Part shown: positions 1 through 8,005 of the stretch, one piece after another | Layout: every line of letters starts with the position of its first letter | How positions within the stretch are numbered: the first letter of the stretch is position 1 | Source: Pollutiaquabacter aromativorans | Lineage (GTDB): Bacteria > Bacteroidota > Bacteroidia > AKYH767-A > 2013-40CM-41-45 | NCBI GenBank assembly: GCA_049177215.1 | Contig: CP185379.1 | Coordinates: forward strand, 1,302,001-1,366,000 | Direction: 5' to 3' | Length of the DNA stretch: 64,000 bases | Notes under the pieces: generated by a model | Told to the model about the DNA's origin: nothing | Database searches by the model: none | The model's input: the letters and a program-made list of their open reading frames with translations, nothing else | Translations under genes and position numbers: made by a program

Positions 1-624
1 TCCGGCGCTGGAGTTACAATTGCTCAGGTCCAAGAGGCAGAACGCCAGTTTGGAGCCTGTGCCGACAATGGACCAGTTCCTGGGATCAGGTTCATTGGGA
101 TTCTCCAGACGGATGGTGTACTCGCCCCAGGAGTCAACGTGTTGGTGACCGTGGGTGCTGTGATAGGTCATGGTACCGGCCAGCCGGTCGGTAAAGGACA
201 TGGCGTTGCCATTCTTGTGGTAGATGCGCTGAACGACCACCTGCTTGGGATCCATGCCGTTCGGACACCCCCCGACGCCCGGATAGGTGAGCGAGGTATC
301 AGTACCGCATACCCAACGGGATTGTCCACGCACCTCGATCGGACCATAGCCGATGTTCGGCGTAGCACCGGTCAGGCGAAGTCGACCATCATCAGAACCC
401 TGGCCGGAATAGTTGGTGCCGGCACCTGTCTGGGCATATTCCGTGGTGCCTCCCGAATTTGAAATGGCATCCTTGGATACCGTAATATCAGGTAACAGAT
501 CGCAGTCTGTTCCCTGTCCGGGAGGACAAACGCAGGTAGTCGCGTTCGTGGTTGTACATTGGGCGGATGCCTGATTAAATTGCAAGGCAATTCCGAGCGC
601 GAGCAGGGTAAGGACTCGTTTCAT
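1..624 (-). CDS. Lysyl oxidase-like secreted protein, C-terminus cut by window edge
   Basis: The reading frame is open from an ATG at 622-624 down to base 1, giving 208 residues without a stop. Residues 1-22 form a signal peptide ending ASA-Q. A Cys-rich segment follows (about 23-41), and a HxxHxHxH cluster at H155, H158, H160 and H162 sits just before WGEY. That spacing matches the copper-binding motif of the lysyl oxidase family (PF01186), which oxidises primary amines on extracellular or cell-surface substrates. The tyrosine/lysine that would form the quinone cofactor lies beyond the window, so activity cannot be judged. It is divergent from the GNAT gene. A T9SS C-terminal domain is possible but not visible. 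Family call fairly confident; substrate unknown. Confidence 0.72.
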   Translation of the reverse strand, partial: MKRVLTLLALGIALQFNQASAQCTTTNATTCVCPPGQGTDCDLLPDITVSKDAISNSGGTTEYAQTGAGTNYSGQGSDDGRLRLTGATPNIGYGPIEVRGQSRWVCGTDTSLTYPGVGGCPNGMDPKQVVVQRIYHKNGNAMSFTDRLAGTMTYHSTHGHQHVDSWGEYTIRLENPNEPDPRNWSIVGTGSKLAFCLLDLSNCNSSAG

Positions 625-725
625 GTAGTAGGTGTAAGGGTTATTTACGCAGCAATGAACTGGTTCTAATATAGGAAGAATTTTGACATCCTCCTAATCA
701 GATTTTAATCAAAAAGTGCCCGAAA

Positions 726-1223
726 ATGGATAAAAGAGACATTCAGGTCAGGGAATATCGCCCGGAATGGCGGTCGGATTTTCGAAATCTGAATGTTTCC
801 TGGCTCGCTGCCCTCTTTTCCGTGACAGCGGAAGATGAACGGCAACTGGGAAATCCTGAGGCGATCCTGGAGAAAGGAGGGATGATCTTTTTCGCAGTAC
901 TGGAGGACCGTCCCATCGGCACAGTAGCCGTGATTCCTGATAGTCCTTCAAGTATTCAGGTAGCGAAAATGGGGGTTGATGAACGGTGTCGCGGCTTAGG
1001 TGCCGGCAACGCCTTGTTGGACGCGGCTTTGCGCTGGTCCGTCAGTCGTAATTTTACCACCATCCATCTCGATACCGCGGACCAGTTGGTCGAAGCGATT
1101 CGGCTTTATGAGCGTGCGGGATTCCGGCGTAAGGGTGATCATCATGTCCATCCGGTTTTCAAACGAACCACCTTCAGGATGGAATTGGCTCCGGAAGCAC
1201 TTGAACGATATCGTTCCGCCTAA
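726..1223 (+). CDS. GNAT family N-acetyltransferase
   Basis: 165 residues, a normal length for a single-domain Gcn5-related N-acetyltransferase that moves acetyl from acetyl-CoA to an amine. The acetyl-CoA pyrophosphate loop appears as RGLGAGNAL (about residues 93-101), preceded by the beta-4 strand AKMGVDERC. The C-terminal EAIRLYERAGFRR is the usual motif B. Substrate cannot be read from sequence. Its stop codon overlaps the end of convergent uvrB by 4 nt. A 101-bp gap separates it from the divergent lysyl oxidase-like gene and must hold both promoters; I could not pick out a clear -7 box there. Confidence 0.85.
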   Translation: MDKRDIQVREYRPEWRSDFRNLNVSWLAALFSVTAEDERQLGNPEAILEKGGMIFFAVLEDRPIGTVAVIPDSPSSIQVAKMGVDERCRGLGAGNALLDAALRWSVSRNFTTIHLDTADQLVEAIRLYERAGFRRKGDHHVHPVFKRTTFRMELAPEALERYRSA

Positions 1224-3247
1224 TGGGCGTTCACCATTTTTTCCAATTGGAATAACTCGTCCCGTAAACGGGCCGCCTCGATGAAGTCCAGTTCACGTGC
1301 TGCTTTCTCCATGGATTTCCTGGTCTGCCCGATGAGTTTCTTCAATTGCTCCTGATCCATGTACTGCACGACAGGATCAGCGGCGATCGATGGGGTGGCA
1401 AAATCTTCGGTATAGGCACCGGGCTCCGCAAGCTGCCGGCGGTCGGCCACTTTGGTCTGCAGTAATATCGCGTCTTTCGATTTGCGGATCTGCGTCGGTG
1501 TGATCCCATGTTCCTCGTTATACCGCAGCTGTTTTTCCCGCCGACGATTGGTCTCATCCATCGTCTGCTGCATGCTCTCAGTGATCTTGTCAGCATAGAA
1601 GATTACCCGCCCGTTGACATTGCGCGCGGCGCGTCCTGCCGTCTGGGTGAGCGAGCGGTTGCTGCGCAGAAAGCCCTCCTTGTCGGCGTCCAGGACCGCG
1701 ACCAGAGAAACCTCAGGCAAGTCAAGACCTTCCCGCAACAGGTTAATACCGACGAGTACATCAAAGTTGCCAAGCCGCAGGTCGCGCAGCAACTCCACGC
1801 GTTCCAGGGTCTCCACTTCCGAGTGGATATAGCGGCAGTTGATGTTCAGGTTCGTGAGGTACTTGGTGAGTTCCTCGGCCATTCGTTTCGTGAGAGTGGT
1901 AACGAGCACACGATCTCCGGCTTTGATCGTCCGGTCGATCTCTTCGAGTAAGTCGTCGACCTGATTGATCGCTGGCCGAACTTCAATGATGGGATCGAGC
2001 AAACCGGTCGGCCGGATGACCTGTTCCACCAGCACACCTTCGCTTTGCTGCAATTCATATTCAGCCGGGGTGGCACTCACATAGATGACCTGGTTCACCA
2101 GGGTTTCAAATTCCTCAAACTTCAGCGGCCGGTTATCCAGCGCGGCTGGTAAGCGGAAACCGTACTCGACGAGGTTTTGCTTGCGTGAGCGGTCCCCACC
2201 GTACATGGCCCGGATCTGGGGTACCGTTACATGGCTTTCGTCGATCACCAGCAAATAATCTTCCGGAAAATAATCCAGCAGGCAGAAGGGACGCTGCCCG
2301 GGATCCCGGCCATCGAAATAACGCGAGTAGTTCTCGATCCCGGAACAATATCCCAGTTCCCGGATCATCTCCAGATCATAGGTGACACGATCTTCCAGAC
2401 GTTTCGCTTCCAGGTGCTGCCCCAGTGATTTCATGTACTCCACCTGCTTCATCATGTCTTCCTGTATCTGCCAGATGGCCTGCAGTTGGCGTTCAGGATT
2501 CGTGACAAAGATGTTCGCCGGGTAGATGGCAACGGCGTTGTGCTTTTCAAGGGTCTTTCCGTTGATCGGATCGATCGAGGCGATTTCTTCGATCTCATCT
2601 CCGAAAAAGTAGAAACGGTAGGCAATGTCACCGTATGCGATGAAGACGTCCACCGTATCGCCGCGAACGCGGAACTTCCCCCGGTCGAAATCGGTGTCGG
2701 TTCTGGAATAGAGGGAGGTGACCAGTTTGTGAAGGAACGCGTTCCGGCTGATTTTCTCTCCTTCCCTGACACGGATCGTATTCGCCTTAAAATCACCCGG
2801 GTTTCCGATACCGTAAATGCAGGATACCGAGCTTACAACCAATACATCCTGTCGGCCCGACAAGAGGGAAGTGGTGGTACTCAGCCGAAGCTTCTCGATC
2901 TCATCATTGATCGCGAGGTCCTTTTCGATATAGGTATTGGTGCTTGGTATGAACGCCTCGGGCTGGTAATAGTCGTAGTAGGAGACGAAATACTCCACCG
3001 CGTTCTCCGGAAAGAACTGTTTGAACTCGCCATACAATTGGGCGGCAAGCGTCTTGTTGTGACTCAGGATGATCGTCGGACGCTGGACCTGTTCGATGAC
3101 ATTGGCAACGGTAAAGGTCTTCCCGGATCCGGTCACTCCGAGCAGTGTTTGGGCGTGGTCGCCGCGCCGAAGGCCCTCTACCAGTTGCCGGATCGCCTCC
3201 GGTTGATCGCCGGTAGGGCGGAATTCTGAAATGATTTTAAAAGACAT
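1220..3247 (-). CDS. uvrB: Excinuclease ABC subunit B (UvrB)
   Basis: UvrB is the damage-verification helicase of nucleotide excision repair, loaded by UvrA and recruiting UvrC. Visible features are Walker A GVTGSGKT (residues 37-44), the beta-hairpin YYDYYQPEAF (about 95-105), the DESH box, helicase motif VI with the QTAGRAARN segment, and a C-terminal UVR motif for UvrC binding. With the start at 3247 (MSFKIISEF) the protein has 675 residues, close to the family norm. A longer in-frame start at 3328 exists, but its extra 27 residues read through the aroE terminator and resemble no UvrB, so I reject it. Convergent with the GNAT gene. Confidence 0.97.
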   Translation of the reverse strand: MSFKIISEFRPTGDQPEAIRQLVEGLRRGDHAQTLLGVTGSGKTFTVANVIEQVQRPTIILSHNKTLAAQLYGEFKQFFPENAVEYFVSYYDYYQPEAFIPSTNTYIEKDLAINDEIEKLRLSTTTSLLSGRQDVLVVSSVSCIYGIGNPGDFKANTIRVREGEKISRNAFLHKLVTSLYSRTDTDFDRGKFRVRGDTVDVFIAYGDIAYRFYFFGDEIEEIASIDPINGKTLEKHNAVAIYPANIFVTNPERQLQAIWQIQEDMMKQVEYMKSLGQHLEAKRLEDRVTYDLEMIRELGYCSGIENYSRYFDGRDPGQRPFCLLDYFPEDYLLVIDESHVTVPQIRAMYGGDRSRKQNLVEYGFRLPAALDNRPLKFEEFETLVNQVIYVSATPAEYELQQSEGVLVEQVIRPTGLLDPIIEVRPAINQVDDLLEEIDRTIKAGDRVLVTTLTKRMAEELTKYLTNLNINCRYIHSEVETLERVELLRDLRLGNFDVLVGINLLREGLDLPEVSLVAVLDADKEGFLRSNRSLTQTAGRAARNVNGRVIFYADKITESMQQTMDETNRRREKQLRYNEEHGITPTQIRKSKDAILLQTKVADRRQLAEPGAYTEDFATPSIAADPVVQYMDQEQLKKLIGQTRKSMEKAARELDFIEAARLRDELFQLEKMVNAH

Positions 3248-3266
3248 GGAAAGGACAATCTGCGCT

Positions 3267-3274
3267 TGAAAGTA
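3267..3274 (-). promoter_or_regulatory. Possible uvrB promoter -7 box (TACTTTCA)
   Basis: The minus strand reads TACTTTCA here, close to the Bacteroidota -7 consensus TAnnTTTG, about 20 nt before the uvrB ATG. It lies just downstream of the aroE terminator, where an independent uvrB promoter is expected. The -33 element is not convincing. Confidence 0.3.
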
Positions 3275-3298
3275 CGAAACATCGGGAGGCGGTCGGAC

Positions 3299-3325
3299 AA
3301 AAAAAAGACCGGATCTACCGGTCTT
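3299..3325 (-). terminator. Rho-independent terminator of aroE
   Basis: On the minus strand an 8-bp perfect stem (AAGACCGG / CCGGTCTT, loop of 5 nt) is followed by a run of eight T. It starts 22 nt after the aroE stop and separates aroE from uvrB. The + strand orientation lacks a T tract. Confidence 0.85.
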
Positions 3326-3346
3326 CATTCTTGTACTGACTAACGA

Positions 3347-4105
3347 TCAGACATAAATCGGTTCGTTCCAGATCTCCCAGGCTTTTTCCGCCTGTAAGCG
3401 AAGCATCCGGAATCCGTTGTGAATGAAAGCGCCTGATGCTTTTGACTTTTCCAAAAAGCGCGTTTGGGGCGGGTTGTAAATAAGGTCGAAGCACAGATGC
3501 TTATGGGTCAGAAACTCGTACGGGATGTTCGGAGCGTCGTTGACGTTCGGATACATGCCGAGGGGTGTCGTGTTCACCACGACCTGGAACGCCTTCATGG
3601 TGTTCTGGTTGAGGTCGGCGTAGCAGTAATGGAATCGGGATTCCTCACGGGTCACGAAAAAGTGCTCGATCGCCAACTTGCGAAAAACATAGCTGACCGC
3701 CTTTGCGGAACCACCGGTTCCCAGGATCAGGGCGCGACGATGGTGCGGGCGAAGGATCGGTCGGATGGCGAGTTCAAATCCCCATGCGTCCGTATTGAAG
3801 CCGTGCAATTCAAATTTTCCGTTCTCGAATCGCTGGATCCGGATCGTGTTGACCGCGCCGATCCGCTGGGAAATATCATCCAGGTTATCCAACATCGGGA
3901 TGACATCCTGTTTGTACGGGATTGTCACGTTCAAACCAACCAGGTCAGGGTTGTCTCGAACGATCTTCTTCAGATCGTAAATGTTATCAGAGTCAAAATT
4001 TTCATAAACGCAATCAGTCCGTCCTTCACGCTGAAATTTTTCAGTAAAGAACTTTTTTGAGTACGAATGTTCAAGTGGGTGACCGAACAATCCGAAACGT
4101 TTCAT
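3347..4105 (-). CDS. aroE: Shikimate dehydrogenase
   Basis: AroE reduces 3-dehydroshikimate to shikimate with NADPH in chorismate synthesis. Motifs seen are SYSKKFF (residues 14-20, shikimate-binding serines), NVTIPYKQ with catalytic K65, NTDAWG with D106, the nucleotide-binding GTGGSAKAV (129-137), NTTPLGMYP, and a C-terminal helix containing LQAEKAW. From the ATG at 4105 it is 252 residues, a normal AroE length. An in-frame start at 4159 would add an Asn/Leu-rich low-complexity stretch encoded by a degenerate hexamer repeat; I take that as leader DNA. Terminated by the hairpin at 3299-3325. Confidence 0.96.
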   Translation of the reverse strand: MKRFGLFGHPLEHSYSKKFFTEKFQREGRTDCVYENFDSDNIYDLKKIVRDNPDLVGLNVTIPYKQDVIPMLDNLDDISQRIGAVNTIRIQRFENGKFELHGFNTDAWGFELAIRPILRPHHRRALILGTGGSAKAVSYVFRKLAIEHFFVTREESRFHYCYADLNQNTMKAFQVVVNTTPLGMYPNVNDAPNIPYEFLTHKHLCFDLIYNPPQTRFLEKSKASGAFIHNGFRMLRLQAEKAWEIWNEPIYV

Positions 4106-4439
4106 GATGGTACTAAGGTTAGGGTTAAGATTAAGGTTCTGGTTCAACAAGCGGTTCAATAGTCGTAGCAGGGGCGAAAACTCAGCATGTCGGAATCGTT
4201 TAAGTCTTCTATCGCTCCGCGGGTCGCAGTCCGGGAAAAATAAAAGCGGTTAATGCATAAAACCTTACCAATGACGTAGCGTCATTTCTCCAGTGATTCT
4301 CGATAAGCCGAAGCTCGCAGTAGCTCCACTAATAACTCCGTCACAAATATACACACTCTTCAGCTTGAATTTTCCTATAGAAATCTTAAAAATTTGAGAA
4401 ATTGCAGGACCGTAGTAGTACTACTACATTCCTTCATCT
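4106..4439. other. Divergent intergenic region aroE / DUF2027-Smr gene
   Basis: 334 bp with no credible gene. Next to aroE (about 4107-4146) is a degenerate run of hexamers of the form GGTTAR. The middle part (4160-4330) has no recognisable element. The last 100 bp before the + strand gene are AT-rich and end with a perfect 16-bp palindrome at 4412-4427. Promoters for both flanking genes should lie here, but no clean TAnnTTTG box was found. Confidence 0.6.
4412..4427. promoter_or_regulatory. Perfect 16-bp palindrome, candidate operator
   Basis: GTAGTAGTACTACTAC is identical to its reverse complement and ends 12 nt before the ATG of the DUF2027/Smr gene. Its position suits a dimeric repressor site or a hairpin in the leader. 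The regulator is unknown; function is inferred from symmetry and position alone. Confidence 0.4.
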
Positions 4440-5507
4440 ATGCTACCTGAAGTAGGCGATAAAGTCCGGTTTCTCAATGATCCGATCGAAGGAACGGTAC
4501 GTCGGCTTTTGCCCAACAGCAGGGCAGAAGTAATTGATTCAGATGGATTCACCCATATTATCGAGTTGCATCAACTCGTCAGGATCGAGTTCGGACTGGA
4601 TGAACAACTGACCGTTCCGGCTGAAGCGAGTTCGACTTCAAGACCCGTTGAGAAACTAGTGGAGGCCACCCAGGCTGCCACTGCTAAGTCGGCAGATACC
4701 TGGATCAGGTTCATGGATCAGGATCAGACCGTGTATGTGGCAACCGCACTCAAGAGACCGGACGCTCCATTGGTTTCCGATATTGATATCCGTTTGATCA
4801 ACAACACGCATTGGACCATCCTCTTCACTGTAGCGCGTAAAATGCCGGATGTGCGATCAGGGGTACGCTCCGGTATCCTGCAGTCGAGAAAGGAGGAAAG
4901 CCTTGGCGTCTTCTCCGCGGATGAACTGCACCGTATCGAGGGGTTCGAGTTCCAGATCCTTTTCTTCGGAGAGCGCGAGTATGCGTTCCGACCGCCCATC
5001 GTTCGGTCACTCAGTATCAGTCCGTCGGATTTTCTGGAACCCTCTTTTCGCGATAAGCTACCCGGGCATCCGGAGACTGTCCTCTTGCATTCCCTGGCAG
5101 AAGTAATGCCGAAAGGGGAAGTGGATGTTTCCCGCCTGCTGGAAAAGTTCAGTAAGTCGGAAGCGGAAGCGAAGGAACGGCAGGGCGGAGCAAAGCCGGC
5201 ACGGGGAAGTAAATTCACCATCCTGTCACGGGAGCGTATCGTCGACTTGCACATAGAGGAATTGATCAAGGATCCTACCGGTATGAGCAACGCGCAGATC
5301 ATATCCTATCAGCTCAACCATTTCCAAAAGGAACTTGACCGTGCTTTGTTGGACAAATTGCACAAGATCACGTTCATTCACGGTGTGGGAAGCGGCGTAC
5401 TGCGCAGTTCTATCCGGGAAGAATTAAAAAAATACCCCGCCATCCGATTCCAGGATGCGCCGCCTGAACAGTTCGGCTATGGCGCCACCGAAGTCATATT
5501 CCAGTAA
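4440..5507 (+). CDS. DUF2027 / Smr domain protein
   Basis: 355 residues. The N-terminus (1-50) is a small beta-rich domain beginning MLPEVGDKVRF. The central part is the DUF2027 region found in Bacteroidota. The C-terminus (about 268-355) is an Smr domain: VDLHIEEL is the DLH-type motif and FIHGVGSGVLR the HGxG-type motif, both typical of MutS2/Smr endonuclease-like domains. The MutS ATPase part of MutS2 is absent, so this is a stand-alone Smr protein. The family role is unproven; nucleic-acid binding or nicking is plausible. Its stop overlaps the next start (TAATG), implying co-translation with the CDF transporter and mnmD. Confidence 0.85.
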   Translation: MLPEVGDKVRFLNDPIEGTVRRLLPNSRAEVIDSDGFTHIIELHQLVRIEFGLDEQLTVPAEASSTSRPVEKLVEATQAATAKSADTWIRFMDQDQTVYVATALKRPDAPLVSDIDIRLINNTHWTILFTVARKMPDVRSGVRSGILQSRKEESLGVFSADELHRIEGFEFQILFFGEREYAFRPPIVRSLSISPSDFLEPSFRDKLPGHPETVLLHSLAEVMPKGEVDVSRLLEKFSKSEAEAKERQGGAKPARGSKFTILSRERIVDLHIEELIKDPTGMSNAQIISYQLNHFQKELDRALLDKLHKITFIHGVGSGVLRSSIREELKKYPAIRFQDAPPEQFGYGATEVIFQ

Positions 5508-6508
5508 TGAACACCATGGATCTGGAACAGGCTGCCACGGAGAAGATCCGCATCATGCGGGGAATTCTGATTGTCGGCCTTTTGCTGACCATCGGGAAGT
5601 TCATCGCCTGGTTCCTTACACATTCCGACGCGGTGTTGACCGATGCCCTGGAATCCATCATCAATATCATTGCGGCCGCTATCGGCTTGTTATCGCTGAC
5701 CGTAGCCGCACGTCCACGCGATGAGAACCATCCCTATGGGCATGGGAAAATAGAGTTCCTCTCGGTAGGCTTTGAGGGTGGAGCGATCTTTCTTGCCGGG
5801 GCAGTCATGGCTGTCAAGGCGGTATACGGGTTTTTCCATCCACTCCCGCTGGCCAGGATCGACATCGGCTTGTGGATCACGGCCGGAGCGGCGGGAGTCA
5901 ACGGGTTCATGGGTTGGTTGCTGTTGCGCCAGGGCAAGCGACTGCATTCACAAACACTGGTAGCCGATGGGAAACACCTGTTGTCCGATACCTGGTCATC
6001 GGTCATCCTGTTGATCGGGCTTGGAGCCATCCGGCTGACCGGATATGCCTGGATCGATCCCACGCTGGCGTTATTGCTCGGCTTGTATATTCTCGTTGTG
6101 GGGTACCGCTTGCTGCGGGATGCCCTTGCCGGCCTGATGGATGAAGCTGATTTTTATCAGATCAAAGACATCATACATGTGCTGAATTCCCAACGCCGTG
6201 ACCAGTGGATCGACATTCACAATCTTCGTGTGGTGAAGTATGGCAGCCAATTGCATATCGACGCTCACCTCACCTTGCCCTGGTATCAGGATCTCCGAAA
6301 ATCGCACGATGCGGTGAAGGAGTTGGAAGGCATCATCAACGAACGGTTCCGTAACCGGGTGGAGTTTTTCATTCATACCGATCCATGCCTTCCTGCTTCC
6401 TGTCCTATTTGCACAGTGTCCGATTGTCCGGTGAGGCAGGAGCCTTTTCGGGAGCGCCTGGACTGGAATCTCCGCATCCTGTTGAAAAATGAACCACACC
6501 GGGGATAA
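5507..6508 (+). CDS. Cation diffusion facilitator family transporter
   Basis: 333 residues. CDF proteins export divalent metals (Zn, Fe, Co, Mn) by proton exchange in the inner membrane. The N-terminal two-thirds has about six hydrophobic helices, with metal-site residues in THSDAVLTDALES (helix II) and ADGKHLLSDTWSS (helix V). The cytoplasmic domain starts near 205 and contains DIHNLRVVKYG and HIDAHLTLPW. The tail is unusual: a Cys/Asp-rich stretch with CxxxCxxC spacing (CLPASCPIC, then SDCPV) suggests an extra metal-binding cluster. Start overlaps the preceding stop, and its stop overlaps the mnmD start by 1 nt. Confidence 0.9.
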   Translation: MNTMDLEQAATEKIRIMRGILIVGLLLTIGKFIAWFLTHSDAVLTDALESIINIIAAAIGLLSLTVAARPRDENHPYGHGKIEFLSVGFEGGAIFLAGAVMAVKAVYGFFHPLPLARIDIGLWITAGAAGVNGFMGWLLLRQGKRLHSQTLVADGKHLLSDTWSSVILLIGLGAIRLTGYAWIDPTLALLLGLYILVVGYRLLRDALAGLMDEADFYQIKDIIHVLNSQRRDQWIDIHNLRVVKYGSQLHIDAHLTLPWYQDLRKSHDAVKELEGIINERFRNRVEFFIHTDPCLPASCPICTVSDCPVRQEPFRERLDWNLRILLKNEPHRG

Positions 6509-7200
6509 TGGCAGAGCACGATCTGGAAGTATCACCCACCGGCGACGGCAGTTTCACGCTGCGAAGAACCGACCTTGACGAGCCCTATCATTCGGCCAGA
6601 GGCGCGCTGCAGGAATCGCGTCATGTTTTCATCGATGCGGGTTTGTCCCGCTTGTTTGCGGAACGGAACGACTCAACACCTGTCGTATTATTGGAAATGG
6701 GGTTGGGTACAGGACTCAACGCCCTGCTGACCTTCGATTTTTTGAAACGACACCCAGGCAGTCTCCAACTGCATTACCATGCGTTGGAGACTCGACCACT
6801 CGACTGGCCGGTTATCGATCGATTGAATTATTGCCGCAATGATCTGGCAGAATACTCCGAGAAATTCAAACGACTGCACGATGCGCCCTGGGGCATACCC
6901 GTCGATTTGGACGAACGATTCAAGCTTTGGAAATGGAACGCCTCGTGGAATGACCCGATTGAACTTCCTCCGGCTGATCTGGTCTATTACGATGCTTTTG
7001 GCCCGCGTGTACAGCCGGAACTATGGGACGAATCGGCCATGCGACGATTGGCCGAACGTCTGCGTCCCGGCGGCAGTATGGTCACATATTGCGCACAGGG
7101 TGCATTCAAGCGCGCCTTGAAAGCAGTTGGGCTACAGGTTATCGCGCTTCCGGGTCCTCCGGGTAAGCGTGAAATGATACGCGCGGTAAAAGATATATAA
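6508..7200 (+). CDS. mnmD: tRNA 5-methylaminomethyl-2-thiouridine methyltransferase (MnmD)
   Basis: 230 residues, stand-alone MnmD type without the MnmC oxidase domain. MnmD methylates the aminomethyl group at wobble uridine 34 using SAM. Visible are the family N-terminus (TGDGSFTLR, then EPYHSARGALQESRHVF), the SAM-binding LLEMGLGTGLNALL (about 55-68), ALETRPL at the acidic end of strand 2, DLVYYDAFGPRVQPELW in the catalytic region, and the closing PPGKREMIRA. Last gene of the three-gene coupled run; convergent with the VOC gene 7 nt away. Confidence 0.93.
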   Translation: MAEHDLEVSPTGDGSFTLRRTDLDEPYHSARGALQESRHVFIDAGLSRLFAERNDSTPVVLLEMGLGTGLNALLTFDFLKRHPGSLQLHYHALETRPLDWPVIDRLNYCRNDLAEYSEKFKRLHDAPWGIPVDLDERFKLWKWNASWNDPIELPPADLVYYDAFGPRVQPELWDESAMRRLAERLRPGGSMVTYCAQGAFKRALKAVGLQVIALPGPPGKREMIRAVKDI

Positions 7201-7207
7201 ACCTGAA

Positions 7208-8005
7208 TCAGGCAGGTTGCCAGAGCTCGATCTTCCGCCCATCCGGATCCAGCACCCAGGCGAACTTCCCTTGTGGATGCGATTCCGGTTCGCCAACGAG
7301 TGTCTCCCCATGATCGTTCAGTTCACGGATGACAACATCGAGGTCGGGAACCCGGAAATTCAACATGAATTGTTGCGCTGAAGGGGCAAAGTAAGAGCTA
7401 TCCTCCTTCATGATGGAAAAGACCTGAACCTGTTGCACGATTCCATGGACGGGATAATTCTTGAACAATGCCATTGTGCCCTGCATCGGCAGTTGGAACA
7501 TCTCCCGGAACCAGTTACTCAATTGGTCCGGTTGACGACTCTTTAGAAAAACACCACCGATACCTTCGCAGGTCATGCGCGACGAAACAGTCTGTGCGGG
7601 TAAATCGCCAAAACCGGCCTCGTTCGGCTCCCAAAGTTCTATCTTGTTTCCATCCGGATCGATGACCCAGCCAAAGTGACCGTATTCGAACGACTGGGTT
7701 TGATCGAGAACGGTCGCGCCCTTGGATTGCAGTTGATCCAGTAGCTGAAACAATCCCGTTACGCGGATGTTCAGCATGAAATCTGCCGTGGAAGGAGAGA
7801 AGTAATCCGTATCCTGCTGAAACAATCCTAACTCTGTACGGCCGGTCATCGAGTCGTCAGGAGACGTCTTCCATAGGAAAGATGCATACAACTGCGTGCC
7901 GAACGGAACACCCAGACGGTCTTCCATCCATCGAGCCAGTGATTTCGGATCCCGGGATTTGAAGAAGAAGCCGCCAATGGCAGGGGAGATGACGCCCTGA
8001 CTCAT
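7208..8005 (-). CDS. Two-domain VOC (glyoxalase/bleomycin-resistance fold) protein
   Basis: From the ATG at 8005 the protein is 265 residues with two similar VOC domains in tandem (about 1-130 and 137-265). Each opens with IGG-FFKSR or IGGVFLKSR and closes with FGWVIDPDGNKIELWEP or FAWVLDPDGRKIELWQP, whose glutamate is the usual metal ligand. Family members include glyoxalases, dioxygenases and resistance proteins; the reaction is not predictable here. Its ATG overlaps the stop of the arginine decarboxylase gene (TGATG), so the two are probably co-translated. A longer frame upstream lies inside the decarboxylase and is rejected. Confidence 0.88.
   Translation of the reverse strand: MSQGVISPAIGGFFFKSRDPKSLARWMEDRLGVPFGTQLYASFLWKTSPDDSMTGRTELGLFQQDTDYFSPSTADFMLNIRVTGLFQLLDQLQSKGATVLDQTQSFEYGHFGWVIDPDGNKIELWEPNEAGFGDLPAQTVSSRMTCEGIGGVFLKSRQPDQLSNWFREMFQLPMQGTMALFKNYPVHGIVQQVQVFSIMKEDSSYFAPSAQQFMLNFRVPDLDVVIRELNDHGETLVGEPESHPQGKFAWVLDPDGRKIELWQPA

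Noticed and set aside
3248..3328. 27-residue N-terminal extension of UvrB
   Set aside because: It is encoded by the aroE terminator and the uvrB leader and looks like no UvrB N-terminus; the ATG at 3247 gives the canonical protein.
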